From an uncultured Halieaceae bacterium (GTDB lineage: Bacteria; Pseudomonadota; Gammaproteobacteria; Pseudomonadales; Halieaceae), in assembly GCA_938074045.1 (NCBI GenBank), contig CALJGI010000021.1, positions 62,001 to 126,000 on the forward strand: a DNA stretch of 64,000 nt, written 5' to 3'. Both the position numbers and the translations under genes were made by a program. The notes under the pieces were generated by a model that saw only the letters and a list, made by a program, of their open reading frames with translations, was not told the DNA's origin and did not search any database. The number at the start of each line of letters is the position of its first letter. The stretch's first letter is position 1. This document shows positions 9,595 to 17,923 of the stretch, one piece after another.

Positions 9595-10800
9595 TCAGTC
9601 TTTGGGCAAACCGAGCACACGCTCAGCGATTATGTTGGCCTGCACCTGACTGGTACCACCGCCGATGGTTGCCGAGAAGCTGTTCAAATAGGAGCGCTGC
9701 CAGAAGCCGCCGTCAATAACATCGTCATCGCCAACGTATAGCGCTCCGTGATTACCCTGCAAACCGACGGCGAGTTTACGCATGGCGCGTGAATGTTCGG
9801 TAAATCGCAACTTGCGGGATAGCGGGAGTGAATAGGGATAATCTGCATTCAACGCTGAGATATGAACACGCCTATCCCCCAGGGCGATAGATTTTTCCCT
9901 GATCAATGTCTGTACCAGTTCATCTCTCACCTCCGGGTCCTCCAGAATTGGACGACCATCACGCTGCACCCCACGCAGGCTCTCAATCATCTCCCCCGCC
10001 GAGGTATGTACCGCATTCAACCCGCCAGCCGCCCCACTGGCAGCACCACGCTCGTATTGCAGGGTCTGCATGGCGACTTTCCAGCCATTGCCCTCCCCAC
10101 CTATTACCGAACTGGCTGGAATACGTGCATCGGTAAAGAAAGTTTCAGTAAAACCGTACTCTCCCGTCAATTTTTGGATCGGCCGTGGATCAATCCCCGG
10201 AATTCGCATAGGTGCCAGGAAAAAGGTAAGCCCATCGTATTTACGCTCAGTCTGGGGTGCTGTGCGTGCCAGCAAAATCATGTGATCAGCAAAGTTGCCC
10301 ATGGTGGTCCAAATCTTGGTCCCATTGACCACATATTCATCACCGTCACGCATCGCTCGGCACTGGGCATTACCCAGATCACTGCCATTATCCGGCTCTG
10401 AAAATCCCTGACACCAGATATCTTCTGCAGACAGAATCCGCTTCAAATACTTCTCTTTTTCTTCCTCAGTGCCAATATCATTGATCAATGGTCCAGCCCA
10501 GCCCAATCCTATAACGTTGAATGCGATAGGCGTGTGATGTCGCCTCATCTCCTGGTCAGCTATCCGCTGAAACGCCGGGGATACGCCACCACCACCATAT
10601 TCTTTAGGCCAGGCCATGCCGAGGTAACCCGCGGACCAAAGCTTGTACTGCCATTCCCGCAAAAATTCCAGTTGTTGCTCGTTACCCACTTCCATAAAGG
10701 TCTGGGGTAACAGAAAACCCGGATTCCCAGGCTTGTTGTCCGCTATCCACGCGGATACCTCAGTCCGGAATTGTTCCAATTCCAGTTTGGATGCACTCAT
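9595..10800 (-). CDS. Acyl-CoA dehydrogenase family protein (first of an adjacent pair)
   Basis: A 401-residue acyl-CoA dehydrogenase starting at an ATG with TAGGAGA just upstream. Visible FAD/substrate motifs include WCQGFSEPDNGSDLGNAQCRA (residues about 124-144), followed by VNGTKIWTTMGNFADHMILL, and the C-terminal GGGTSQVQANIIAERVLGLPKD. This is the pattern of the large group of actinobacterial and proteobacterial enzymes active on terpenoid, steroid or branched acyl-CoA. It begins 24 bases after a GST gene and is followed closely by the second dehydrogenase, with which it may form a heteromer. The substrate is not identifiable. Confidence 0.9.
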   Translation of the reverse strand: MSASKLELEQFRTEVSAWIADNKPGNPGFLLPQTFMEVGNEQQLEFLREWQYKLWSAGYLGMAWPKEYGGGGVSPAFQRIADQEMRRHHTPIAFNVIGLGWAGPLINDIGTEEEKEKYLKRILSAEDIWCQGFSEPDNGSDLGNAQCRAMRDGDEYVVNGTKIWTTMGNFADHMILLARTAPQTERKYDGLTFFLAPMRIPGIDPRPIQKLTGEYGFTETFFTDARIPASSVIGGEGNGWKVAMQTLQYERGAASGAAGGLNAVHTSAGEMIESLRGVQRDGRPILEDPEVRDELVQTLIREKSIALGDRRVHISALNADYPYSLPLSRKLRFTEHSRAMRKLAVGLQGNHGALYVGDDDVIDGGFWQRSYLNSFSATIGGGTSQVQANIIAERVLGLPKD

Positions 10801-10824
10801 TTTTTTCTCCTACAAATGATAAAA

Positions 10825-11445
10825 CTACTCGACCATACTAGCGGCCCGCTGAAATGCGGGGCGTTCAACCAGGCGGTTCAGATAGGCCTCGGTCTGCGGA
10901 CAATACGCTCGGTCGACCACGTCACTCAGGTTCAGCGCCCTACCGAGGTACAGTGCGTAACCGACCGCGATATCGGCAACCGTGAAACGGTTGTCGCAGA
11001 GGTACTCATGTTCCAACAGGTGTTGATCAAGCATCTTGAGCCGAGCGAAGTACCACTTGGCGTAATCCTGAGCAACCGCCTGCTTCTCCGGCGTCGGCTC
11101 CAAATGGTAGTAACGCATAACCAGCGTTTGTGGAAAGGTCAGCGTCGCATCGCTGTGGTAAAGCCAGTTCAAAAATGACCCGTACTCGGGATGGTCTATG
11201 GCGACACCCAGTTCAGGATGACCGTGTTTTTCAACGAGGTAATGACAGATGGCGGAACTCTCGGTCATATGTGTATCACCATCAACATAATAGGGGACAG
11301 TTCCCAGAATATTCGTCTCATTATAGCCGGGGGCCAGAAACCTGGGGGGGAAGGGCAGAATTTCCAATTCGTATTCGATACCCATTTCTTCCAGCGCCCA
11401 CAGCGGGCGCAGGGAACGGGCATCTTTGCAGTGCCAAAGTTTCAT
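10825..11445 (-). CDS. Glutathione S-transferase family protein
   Basis: A 206-residue GST with an ATG preceded by CAGGAAG. The thioredoxin-like N-terminal domain shows CKDARSLRPLWALEEMGIEY, a conserved proline in GTVPYYVDG, and TESSAICHYLVEKHG for glutathione contact. The C-terminal helical domain contains FTVADIAVGYALYLGRAL. Ser11 of SLRP is a candidate catalytic residue, by analogy with Ser-type bacterial GSTs. It lies between two acyl-CoA dehydrogenase genes (42 and 24 bases away) and is clearly co-transcribed with them. Substrate unknown. Confidence 0.85.
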   Translation of the reverse strand: MKLWHCKDARSLRPLWALEEMGIEYELEILPFPPRFLAPGYNETNILGTVPYYVDGDTHMTESSAICHYLVEKHGHPELGVAIDHPEYGSFLNWLYHSDATLTFPQTLVMRYYHLEPTPEKQAVAQDYAKWYFARLKMLDQHLLEHEYLCDNRFTVADIAVGYALYLGRALNLSDVVDRAYCPQTEAYLNRLVERPAFQRAASMVE

Positions 11446-11487
11446 CGTGCTTCCTGTTGTCTGTTATCGGTAGGTGTTGTAGAGCAG

Positions 11488-12660
11488 TCAAAGTCCGTAT
11501 TGCCTGGTGGCCAGGTCGCGCATTATCTCTTCCGAACCACCGCCAATGGCATTCACCCGTACTTCGCGATATATCCGCTCGACCCGATTACCGCGCATAT
11601 AGCCCATGCCACCGAGGACCTGCATGGCCTCCCGGGCGCAAAACTCCATGGTCTCACTGGCCTGAACTTTGAGCAATGCTATATCGCCGGGATTGGCAGT
11701 ACCAGCCTCTACCGCCTCATAACATGCTCGAATATAGGCCTGCGTCGCATTCAGGCGTTGCTTCATCTGGGCGATCTTGTGACGAATCACCTGATGGTCC
11801 GCCAGCCGCTTCCCAAAGGTGTTTCGATCCCTGGCCCACACCACCGCTTCTTCGAGGCAAACACGGCCCAGGGCTTCCATGGCAGAGGCCATACCCATGC
11901 GCTCGCTATTGAAATTAGTCATAATGACGTTGAAGCCCCGGTTCTCAACGCCGATCAGATTTGCAGCGGGTACCCGCACATTATCAAAATACAGTGTCGC
12001 AGTGTCAGATGCCCACCAGCCCTGCTTTCTATCCAACTGAGTACGTGAGAAACCATCCAGATGTGTGGGGATAAGCAGCATGGATACACCACCTGCACCC
12101 GGACCACCGGTCCGAACAGCGGTGGAGACCCAATTTGCCCTCATTCCACCGGTAATAAATGTTTTTGAGCCATTAACCACATACTCATCGCCATCCCGGA
12201 GCGCTATGGTCTGCAACTGTGCGACGTCAGAGCCACCCCCCGGTTCAGTAATACCCAGAGCGATATGACGGATTCCGGCAAGCACCGGCGGGGCGACCTC
12301 CGCCTTCATCTGCTCGGTCCCCCAGTTGATCACCGGCGGCAGCCCAATACCGTGCACCATCAAACTCGCCGCCACACCGCCGACACCAACCCGGGCAAGC
12401 TCTTCGTTAACAATCCAGCTATGCCATGAATCTATGCCATCCATTATGCCGCCGTACTCCTCTGGATAACCCATTCCCAGCAGACCAACGTCAGCGGCTT
12501 TGGGCCAGAGTTCGATGGGAATATGCCCAGCTTCATCCCACTCTTCGGCGAAGGGAACAATCTCTGCATCCACGAAACGGCGCAGCTGCGTACGCCAGGC
12601 TTCATGATCCGATGTAAGGTTGGGGTTGGGCAGGCGCGCCGAATCGAAATCCAGTGCCAT
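11488..12660 (-). CDS. Acyl-CoA dehydrogenase
   Basis: A 390-residue canonical acyl-CoA dehydrogenase, first gene of the ten-gene minus-strand cluster. Motifs: HIALGITEPGGGSDVAQLQT for FAD/substrate contacts, VNGSKTFITGGMRANW, FGKRLADHQVIRHKIAQMK, and C-terminally AMQVLGGMGYMRGNRVERIY followed by IGGGSEEIMRDLATRQYGL. GGGSEEIM is the segment around the FAD-binding site. GAGATG lies just before the ATG. It oxidises an acyl-CoA to the enoyl-CoA and passes electrons to electron-transfer flavoprotein. Chain length cannot be read. The promoter for the whole cluster is expected in the following intergenic region. Confidence 0.92.
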   Translation of the reverse strand: MALDFDSARLPNPNLTSDHEAWRTQLRRFVDAEIVPFAEEWDEAGHIPIELWPKAADVGLLGMGYPEEYGGIMDGIDSWHSWIVNEELARVGVGGVAASLMVHGIGLPPVINWGTEQMKAEVAPPVLAGIRHIALGITEPGGGSDVAQLQTIALRDGDEYVVNGSKTFITGGMRANWVSTAVRTGGPGAGGVSMLLIPTHLDGFSRTQLDRKQGWWASDTATLYFDNVRVPAANLIGVENRGFNVIMTNFNSERMGMASAMEALGRVCLEEAVVWARDRNTFGKRLADHQVIRHKIAQMKQRLNATQAYIRACYEAVEAGTANPGDIALLKVQASETMEFCAREAMQVLGGMGYMRGNRVERIYREVRVNAIGGGSEEIMRDLATRQYGL

Positions 12661-13222
12661 TTATTCATCTCAATGCGGGTAATTCAGGGTTGCCAGCATA
12701 CTAGGGAGTGCCCACAGAGGCGACCCCTGGTAGAGAGAATATGCCTTTCACTCGACCTTCATATAATCTACATAAAAACGAATCACAGTTCCCAACAAAG
12801 ATTGCACATCGGGATATGCCTGATAAGAGTTACTAAGTACGATAGAGCTAAGTTCATCTTCCGGGGCATAGGCGAAGTCATTGAAAAAGGTGCTCTGCCC
12901 ATCGTCGCCATTGCCACGCAACACCCAGGAGGTTTCACCCCTCACGGCTCAACTATATCCGTCCGTTCTCTAGCGGCGGGTTGAACAAACTTCCAGACAG
13001 GCAATCTTGTCGCGCCGCCAACTACGGGAAAAAACAACAGAAAAGTCAGTTTTTTTAATATCAAGCCCAGGCTGAGAAAAATCGACCCGCTTAACACTCA
13101 GACGTTGCTCACGCAAAAACACTTTTCTTCTGACAGATCACCCTATTCAGCGGAAACCGGCTTGACCACCAAATAGGTGCAGCGTATAAGATAGGCATGC
13201 CACCGACTTTCTCTTCAAGCAG
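12661..13222. other. Intergenic region with a gene remnant and probable divergent promoters
   Basis: About 560 bases between the divergent acyl-CoA dehydrogenase cluster and the cyclase-like gene. It holds the serine-hydrolase-like fragment listed separately. The sequence from 12960 to 13222 has no coding resemblance; TATAAG near 13187 could be part of a promoter for the downstream gene, but I found no convincing -35 element. Confidence 0.4.
12748..12945 (-). pseudogene. Probable C-terminal remnant of a serine hydrolase (beta-lactamase family)
   Basis: A 65-codon minus-strand frame starting at a GTG. Its sequence, with GNGDDGQSTFFNDFAYAPED then ELSSIVLSNSYQAYPDVQSL, resembles the C-terminal part of beta-lactamase/D-alanyl-D-alanine carboxypeptidase-like serine hydrolases, where a GHxGxxxGF...PEDDLxIVVLSN block is typical. 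The catalytic SxxK and YxN regions are absent, so no function is expected. It could also be a chance small frame; the resemblance rests on one short block. Confidence 0.4.
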
Positions 13223-15538
13223 ATGAGCCCTGCAAAACAAGGGGACAATGACCCTGAAATGTCAGCAGCGGAGGCCGCCTCTCCCGCTGAATTTCCAACC
13301 CCGGACGCACTTTTTCTCCGTGCCGACACACTGCGTAAAGGCATCGACAATCATCGCGCCGATGTACAGCTGAGTCCGGCGTTTGTGTACACCCTCGGCG
13401 AGACGATCAAGCAGGTCCTGAAAAGAGCCGTTGAGGCAAAAACACCACTGCCGCCGAAAGCGGAGGTCTTTGATTCCCTGCGGGACAGTTACTACAACAT
13501 GATTGTCCCGCTTATACACCGGACCAAACTAGACCTGACCGCAGAACAGGTACAGCTGCTCCAATACGCGATTATCAAGCACATTCTGCAGGAGGTACGA
13601 CAGCGTCTGAACGATCTGGTCGCTGAGATGAAGGCCTCGGAATCGAAGTTGCGCAACAGTGGTTCACCCAAGCTACTCACGCTGCACCAGCAGGTCGTTT
13701 GGCTGAGCACCAACTATGCGGCAATCCTCTACAGCTGTAATCAACAGATATTCAAACAGCTCCAGAAAGTGGAAACCGGCGAGTTATCCCGCGCGCGCGC
13801 TCAGTATTTGCAAGAGGTACTACCCCAGCAGGAGCAAATCCTGTTCAACCCAATGCTCTGGTGTGCAAATCTGGCCCAGGAGGACATGTTACTGGCGCAC
13901 TTCGCCCTGTGGGGCAATCAGGGGCAGGACTTTGATCGAATTAACGAGGAATGGGAGTCGCAGCTGGCCAATCATCTGGGCGCAGAGTTTATAGTCAGTC
14001 TCAAGGACGATAATAAGGTCGCCTCAGAACACACAGCCTTGTTCGATGAACTGGGCGGGCTACTGACGTCCCAAACGCTGCTGGGGATTGCCGACCATCA
14101 AACCGATGTTCTGTCTGAATCAGTAAGCTGGCTGGAGCATCCGGACAACATAGAGTTGGCGGTCACTCCGGCGGAAGGACCGGGAACGCAGCGGCGGATG
14201 GGTTGGCTTCGGGGACGCTCACAGAGACGTAAAAGTCATGCCCTGCTGAAAGCCATGACCCAATTTCTGCAACACGGCGACAGGATGCAACAGATAACCG
14301 CCTCCTGGTTCTTCAACAGCGTATGGAACCAGGTATTGGCAGAGCACTTTGATCCGGTACAGGTCTGCAGTCTGATCGCCGGTACCGCGCCGCGGAATCT
14401 GCAGAAACGCATGGAGGATGTGGCCGCAAAAAATCCCATCACCGCAAAAAAACTGCAAGCGGTGGCAAAACAGGTGGAAGAACTCTGTGGTCCACGCGCG
14501 GATGAATCCACGGTCAAAATCCTGCGGACGCTTGCCCGCTTTCGCCTCCATCTCAAATACTACAGATTCGCGCACCGCGCATTTAATGTCCTGTCGATAC
14601 TGGAGAAGCGGTCAGATGTAGAACTCGCTGTTTCCGGCGGCAATCTCTATCGCCTTTTTGCCGACACTGAGGGGCAGGAGTACGAACGCAAGATTGCCCA
14701 CCACACTATTCTGAAGGCGGACGTACGAGGATCAACACTGGTGACCGAAGAGCTTGCCAATCAGGGATTGAATCCAGCCTCGTACTTTAGCCAGCGCTTC
14801 TTTGATCCCATCAACGAGTCCCTTGAACAGTACGGTGCAGAAAAACTGTTTATCGAAGGTGATGCCGTCATTCTCAGCTTGACTGAGCCGGAAGGTAAAC
14901 CGCAGGACTGGTTCTCTGTATCACGGGCCAGCGGACTGGCCAGAGAATTGATAGACGTGATTCGATTGAAGAATGCCTATTCGAAACGCACCGGATTACC
15001 GTTACTGGAGATTGGAATCGGCATCAGCTATGCCGATCACGCGCCGGTATTTCTTTACGACGCCGGACAACCCATTATGATCTCCGCCGCCATCGGTCGC
15101 GCGGACCGCCTGTCTTCATGCTCCTGGAAACTCAAGGCCGTTTACGATGCCAGCGTGTTCAATGTGGAGGTGTGTCGGATAGCGCGGGAGAATGAGGAAG
15201 AAGGGGGTGAAAAAGGACAGAACACCATTCGCTACAATGTGAATGGCATCCTGTTGGACGAAATGGCCTTCGCAAAGTTGAAGACCGAGATAGCCCTAAA
15301 GAAAACCAAAATTCGGATCGAGAATAAAACTGAAATAATCTACTTTGGCCAGTATCCAGACGTAGCTGGCAAACACCGCGATGTAGTCATCAGAGCCGGT
15401 CAGGTGCATCTATGGAAAAACGACACAATGATCGTAGATACCTCTGAAAACCCGGATTATTTCTACGAAGTTGTCACCCAGCGCTCGATCTTGAGCGCGG
15501 TGGGTGACAAACTGAAAAACACGGCACCCGGCGAGTAA
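13223..15538 (+). CDS. Large protein with C-terminal class III adenylate/guanylate cyclase-like domain
   Basis: A 771-residue protein. The first ~480 residues are largely helical, with no transmembrane segment or domain I recognise. The region from about residue 490 to 660 looks like a class III nucleotide cyclase domain: HHTILKADVRGSTLVTEEL has the first metal Asp in the usual F/x-x-D-[VI]-R-G-S-T context, LFIEGDAVILSL the second, and IGIGISY and IGRADRLSS follow. This subgroup is often annotated as adenylate/guanylate cyclase, but its activity is uncertain. The final ~110 residues form an extra beta-rich tail. It is flanked by unrelated genes and converges directly with the beta-propeller lipoprotein gene (0 bases apart). 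Start choice is uncertain: no strong ribosome binding site; another ATG lies 12 codons in. Confidence 0.65.
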   Translation: MSPAKQGDNDPEMSAAEAASPAEFPTPDALFLRADTLRKGIDNHRADVQLSPAFVYTLGETIKQVLKRAVEAKTPLPPKAEVFDSLRDSYYNMIVPLIHRTKLDLTAEQVQLLQYAIIKHILQEVRQRLNDLVAEMKASESKLRNSGSPKLLTLHQQVVWLSTNYAAILYSCNQQIFKQLQKVETGELSRARAQYLQEVLPQQEQILFNPMLWCANLAQEDMLLAHFALWGNQGQDFDRINEEWESQLANHLGAEFIVSLKDDNKVASEHTALFDELGGLLTSQTLLGIADHQTDVLSESVSWLEHPDNIELAVTPAEGPGTQRRMGWLRGRSQRRKSHALLKAMTQFLQHGDRMQQITASWFFNSVWNQVLAEHFDPVQVCSLIAGTAPRNLQKRMEDVAAKNPITAKKLQAVAKQVEELCGPRADESTVKILRTLARFRLHLKYYRFAHRAFNVLSILEKRSDVELAVSGGNLYRLFADTEGQEYERKIAHHTILKADVRGSTLVTEELANQGLNPASYFSQRFFDPINESLEQYGAEKLFIEGDAVILSLTEPEGKPQDWFSVSRASGLARELIDVIRLKNAYSKRTGLPLLEIGIGISYADHAPVFLYDAGQPIMISAAIGRADRLSSCSWKLKAVYDASVFNVEVCRIARENEEEGGEKGQNTIRYNVNGILLDEMAFAKLKTEIALKKTKIRIENKTEIIYFGQYPDVAGKHRDVVIRAGQVHLWKNDTMIVDTSENPDYFYEVVTQRSILSAVGDKLKNTAPGE

Positions 15539-17707
15539 TTACTTCGGACCAGCCACGCTGTCGCTATCGCCCCAGGTTCCTGACCACACCTTGCCGTCGT
15601 GCACAAAGTAAACCGCATCATCGTGTAATACGCCTCGACTGCGATACAAATTCGACTGGCTGTAAGGGAACTCTTTGCTTGGCTGCTCCACGATCAGGGC
15701 TCCCGCTGCTGACAGCTCACCTGTTGCGCCATCCACGTCAAACATGTACAGACCCGTATCACTCCAGTCGTAGTAGTACCAGGGGTCTTCCACCGGATCG
15801 CCACCCCAACGATTGGGTGCTTCGTGTCGCTGCACCGGTATAGTAGCGCGGTAGCCATCTTCCGTTTGCAGCAGGGTCAGGGCGTGATGATCATCCAGCG
15901 CCGGGCTATAGCTGCCCCGACGGCCTATTTCCACCGTGCCCATGGAGACAGGCGCGCTGATATCCGCCACATCGAACACCTCCATCTTTACACCCTGTAA
16001 GGAATTGGGCAGCTCTTCGTGCACCGACTGCCCTACTCCTAGCAACAGGTTTTCACCCAGCGGCTGTAGCAGAGTCGAATAGCCCGGTATCTCCAGCTCC
16101 CCGGCAATAACCGGATTGGCAGGTTCAGTTAGGTCCAGCACATATAGCGGATCGATTACCTGAAACGTCACGATATACCCGCGATTCTCCAGGTAGCGCA
16201 CCGAATAAATATCCTCACCGGGCTTGCCAATGTGGGCTGGATTTGCATCGTTCGGCAGGCTGGCAATCGTTTCCAGAGCGGTCTCTGTTTCTGATTCCCG
16301 CAACACCGTCAGGCGATGACGACCCAGATCGCGGGTGAGTTCCGTCTCATCGTTGTCCGCAGTTGCTGTTGTGTTAGTGTCCGCGTCGATTTCAGCCACC
16401 GGAAGTGGAAAAAAACGATTATTCCAGGTGGAACTCACCACGCGCAGGACACCATCATGCTCGCCCATCAGGAAAGAGGGATTGCGTGTACCGATATACC
16501 CCGGCACAGACCCCGACCCACGGTACTCTGCTCCATTCGTTCCCAAAGCAAACTTGTGGATCAGTGTCGTTTGATCGCTGCCACTGGCAGTCAGGTATAT
16601 CGCATCAGTAGATGAGTAAAAACCACTGGTGTACGCATTTAAACAGGTCGAGGACATATTCTCTGGTGCTGTGAGATCAATGGCGGTAATGGTAACCAGG
16701 GTTCCGGTCACCGGCGGAACCGGCAACCCCTCATACTCGACGTTGGGTATATAGCAATTACCACCGTCAACCAGTTCTATCGGTGCGCCCTCATTGATGA
16801 TGGCGTCGGGCATCAGTTCTTCCAGTGTAACACCGGCCACCAACTCACGATTTTTTGCAATCTGCTCATCGGTCTGTGGATAGCTGATCACTCCGGGAAC
16901 CGACGGGGAGTATCGTGTCACAACATACAGCGTGTTATCAATACGCCGACTAGCCAGAAGGCTGCCCTGTAATCCTATGGACCAGCCGGGGGCTACAGCC
17001 GTCACGTCGGTGACATCGAAGGATTGAATAAGCGTATTGCCATTCTGCCAATAGTAGTCAGAGGCGAACAGCTCCCAGTAGACAAAGGGATTGTTCTGAC
17101 TGACAGCTATCAACTGATCGGAGCCGCCGAATGTTTGCAGATAGAGTCCGTTTACAGAGCCTGCCCGATCGTCTGACAATTCAATGCGACCCACCTCTGT
17201 GACACTGGAGCTGGCCGGGTCAGTGCTGAGAATACGGACCGATGTCGGAGGTGCAACCATGTCCTCCGGCACGAATAATTCAGCAATCCCAACCTTGGCG
17301 TAGTAGCGATCTGCAGCGGGTGTATCCACCACGAACATATGCTCACCGTCATACTTGACCAGATCGGCCTCATCTACACCTGTCTCCTGCAGAGTCGTAC
17401 CAGAAAATGCGGTTCCACCGGCCGCCGCCTTATTGGCAAAACTGAGCGCGGGGACCAGACCATCGGCATCTTCGAGGGCGAATACCCGATTGTCTGTGCT
17501 AATAAGGTACTCGGAGCCTTCCAGGGCATTACGAAGACTGTCACCAAACTCTTCTGCCGAGGTGACAGGAATCAACAACCCGGGGGGTGGCGCTGCCGGT
17601 GGTTCTTCGGCGGCCGGTTGAGACACGTCGCTGCCTCCACCTCCGCCACCGCAGCCGGCGGTTAACATCACTGACAGCATCAACGCTATTCCATATTCTG
17701 TCTTCAC
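15539..17707 (-). CDS. Secreted lipoprotein with beta-propeller domain (PF09826-type)
   Basis: A 722-residue protein starting at a GTG with AAGGAG six bases upstream. The N-terminus MKTEYGIALMLSVMLTAGCG ends in a lipobox (LTAGC), followed by a glycine-rich linker, so it should be a lipoprotein. The rest matches the family of secreted proteins with a C-terminal beta-propeller: TGVDEADLVKYDGEHMFVVD near residue 110, several hydrophobic beta repeats, YSVRYLENRGYIVTFQVIDP with LYVLDLTEPANPVIAGELEI, and the LGVGQSV and DHHALT segments. The function of the family is not known. Divergent from mipA, convergent with the cyclase-like gene. Confidence 0.85.
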   Translation of the reverse strand: MKTEYGIALMLSVMLTAGCGGGGGGSDVSQPAAEEPPAAPPPGLLIPVTSAEEFGDSLRNALEGSEYLISTDNRVFALEDADGLVPALSFANKAAAGGTAFSGTTLQETGVDEADLVKYDGEHMFVVDTPAADRYYAKVGIAELFVPEDMVAPPTSVRILSTDPASSSVTEVGRIELSDDRAGSVNGLYLQTFGGSDQLIAVSQNNPFVYWELFASDYYWQNGNTLIQSFDVTDVTAVAPGWSIGLQGSLLASRRIDNTLYVVTRYSPSVPGVISYPQTDEQIAKNRELVAGVTLEELMPDAIINEGAPIELVDGGNCYIPNVEYEGLPVPPVTGTLVTITAIDLTAPENMSSTCLNAYTSGFYSSTDAIYLTASGSDQTTLIHKFALGTNGAEYRGSGSVPGYIGTRNPSFLMGEHDGVLRVVSSTWNNRFFPLPVAEIDADTNTTATADNDETELTRDLGRHRLTVLRESETETALETIASLPNDANPAHIGKPGEDIYSVRYLENRGYIVTFQVIDPLYVLDLTEPANPVIAGELEIPGYSTLLQPLGENLLLGVGQSVHEELPNSLQGVKMEVFDVADISAPVSMGTVEIGRRGSYSPALDDHHALTLLQTEDGYRATIPVQRHEAPNRWGGDPVEDPWYYYDWSDTGLYMFDVDGATGELSAAGALIVEQPSKEFPYSQSNLYRSRGVLHDDAVYFVHDGKVWSGTWGDSDSVAGPK

Positions 17708-17830
17708 TTCATTCTCCTTGTCCGTATCCAGACCGCTTTTCCAGCGACGGGGATAGACTAGCGCGCGAGGTGGCTGCAGGCTGTATAAATTGTGCGTGAA
17801 ATTGTTTTAAAGTGTAAATCAGTTTGATTC

Positions 17831-17865
17831 TACATTTGTTTACAGTTTCACAGCATTTTGTAACA
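17831..17865 (+). promoter_or_regulatory. Candidate RstA-type operator upstream of mipA
   Basis: TACATTTGTTTACA at 17831-17844 matches the enterobacterial RstA box TACATNTNGTTACA with one mismatch. A weaker copy (AGCATTTTGTAACA, three mismatches) starts 21 bases later at 17852, two helical turns away. It sits about 60-90 bases before the mipA start and the module downstream includes an RstA-like regulator. Assignment to that regulator is inference. Confidence 0.5.
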
Positions 17866-17923
17866 GTTTTGGAACGACCTTTGTGGCAATCTTGTGTCCG
17901 GCTACAACCCCATTAAGGATTGC

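Noticed and set aside
11191-12048. Long plus-strand frame (285 codons)
   Set aside because: Lies fully antisense to a GST and an acyl-CoA dehydrogenase with strong family matches; its translation resembles nothing and is rich in His/Gly/Pro typical of shadow frames.
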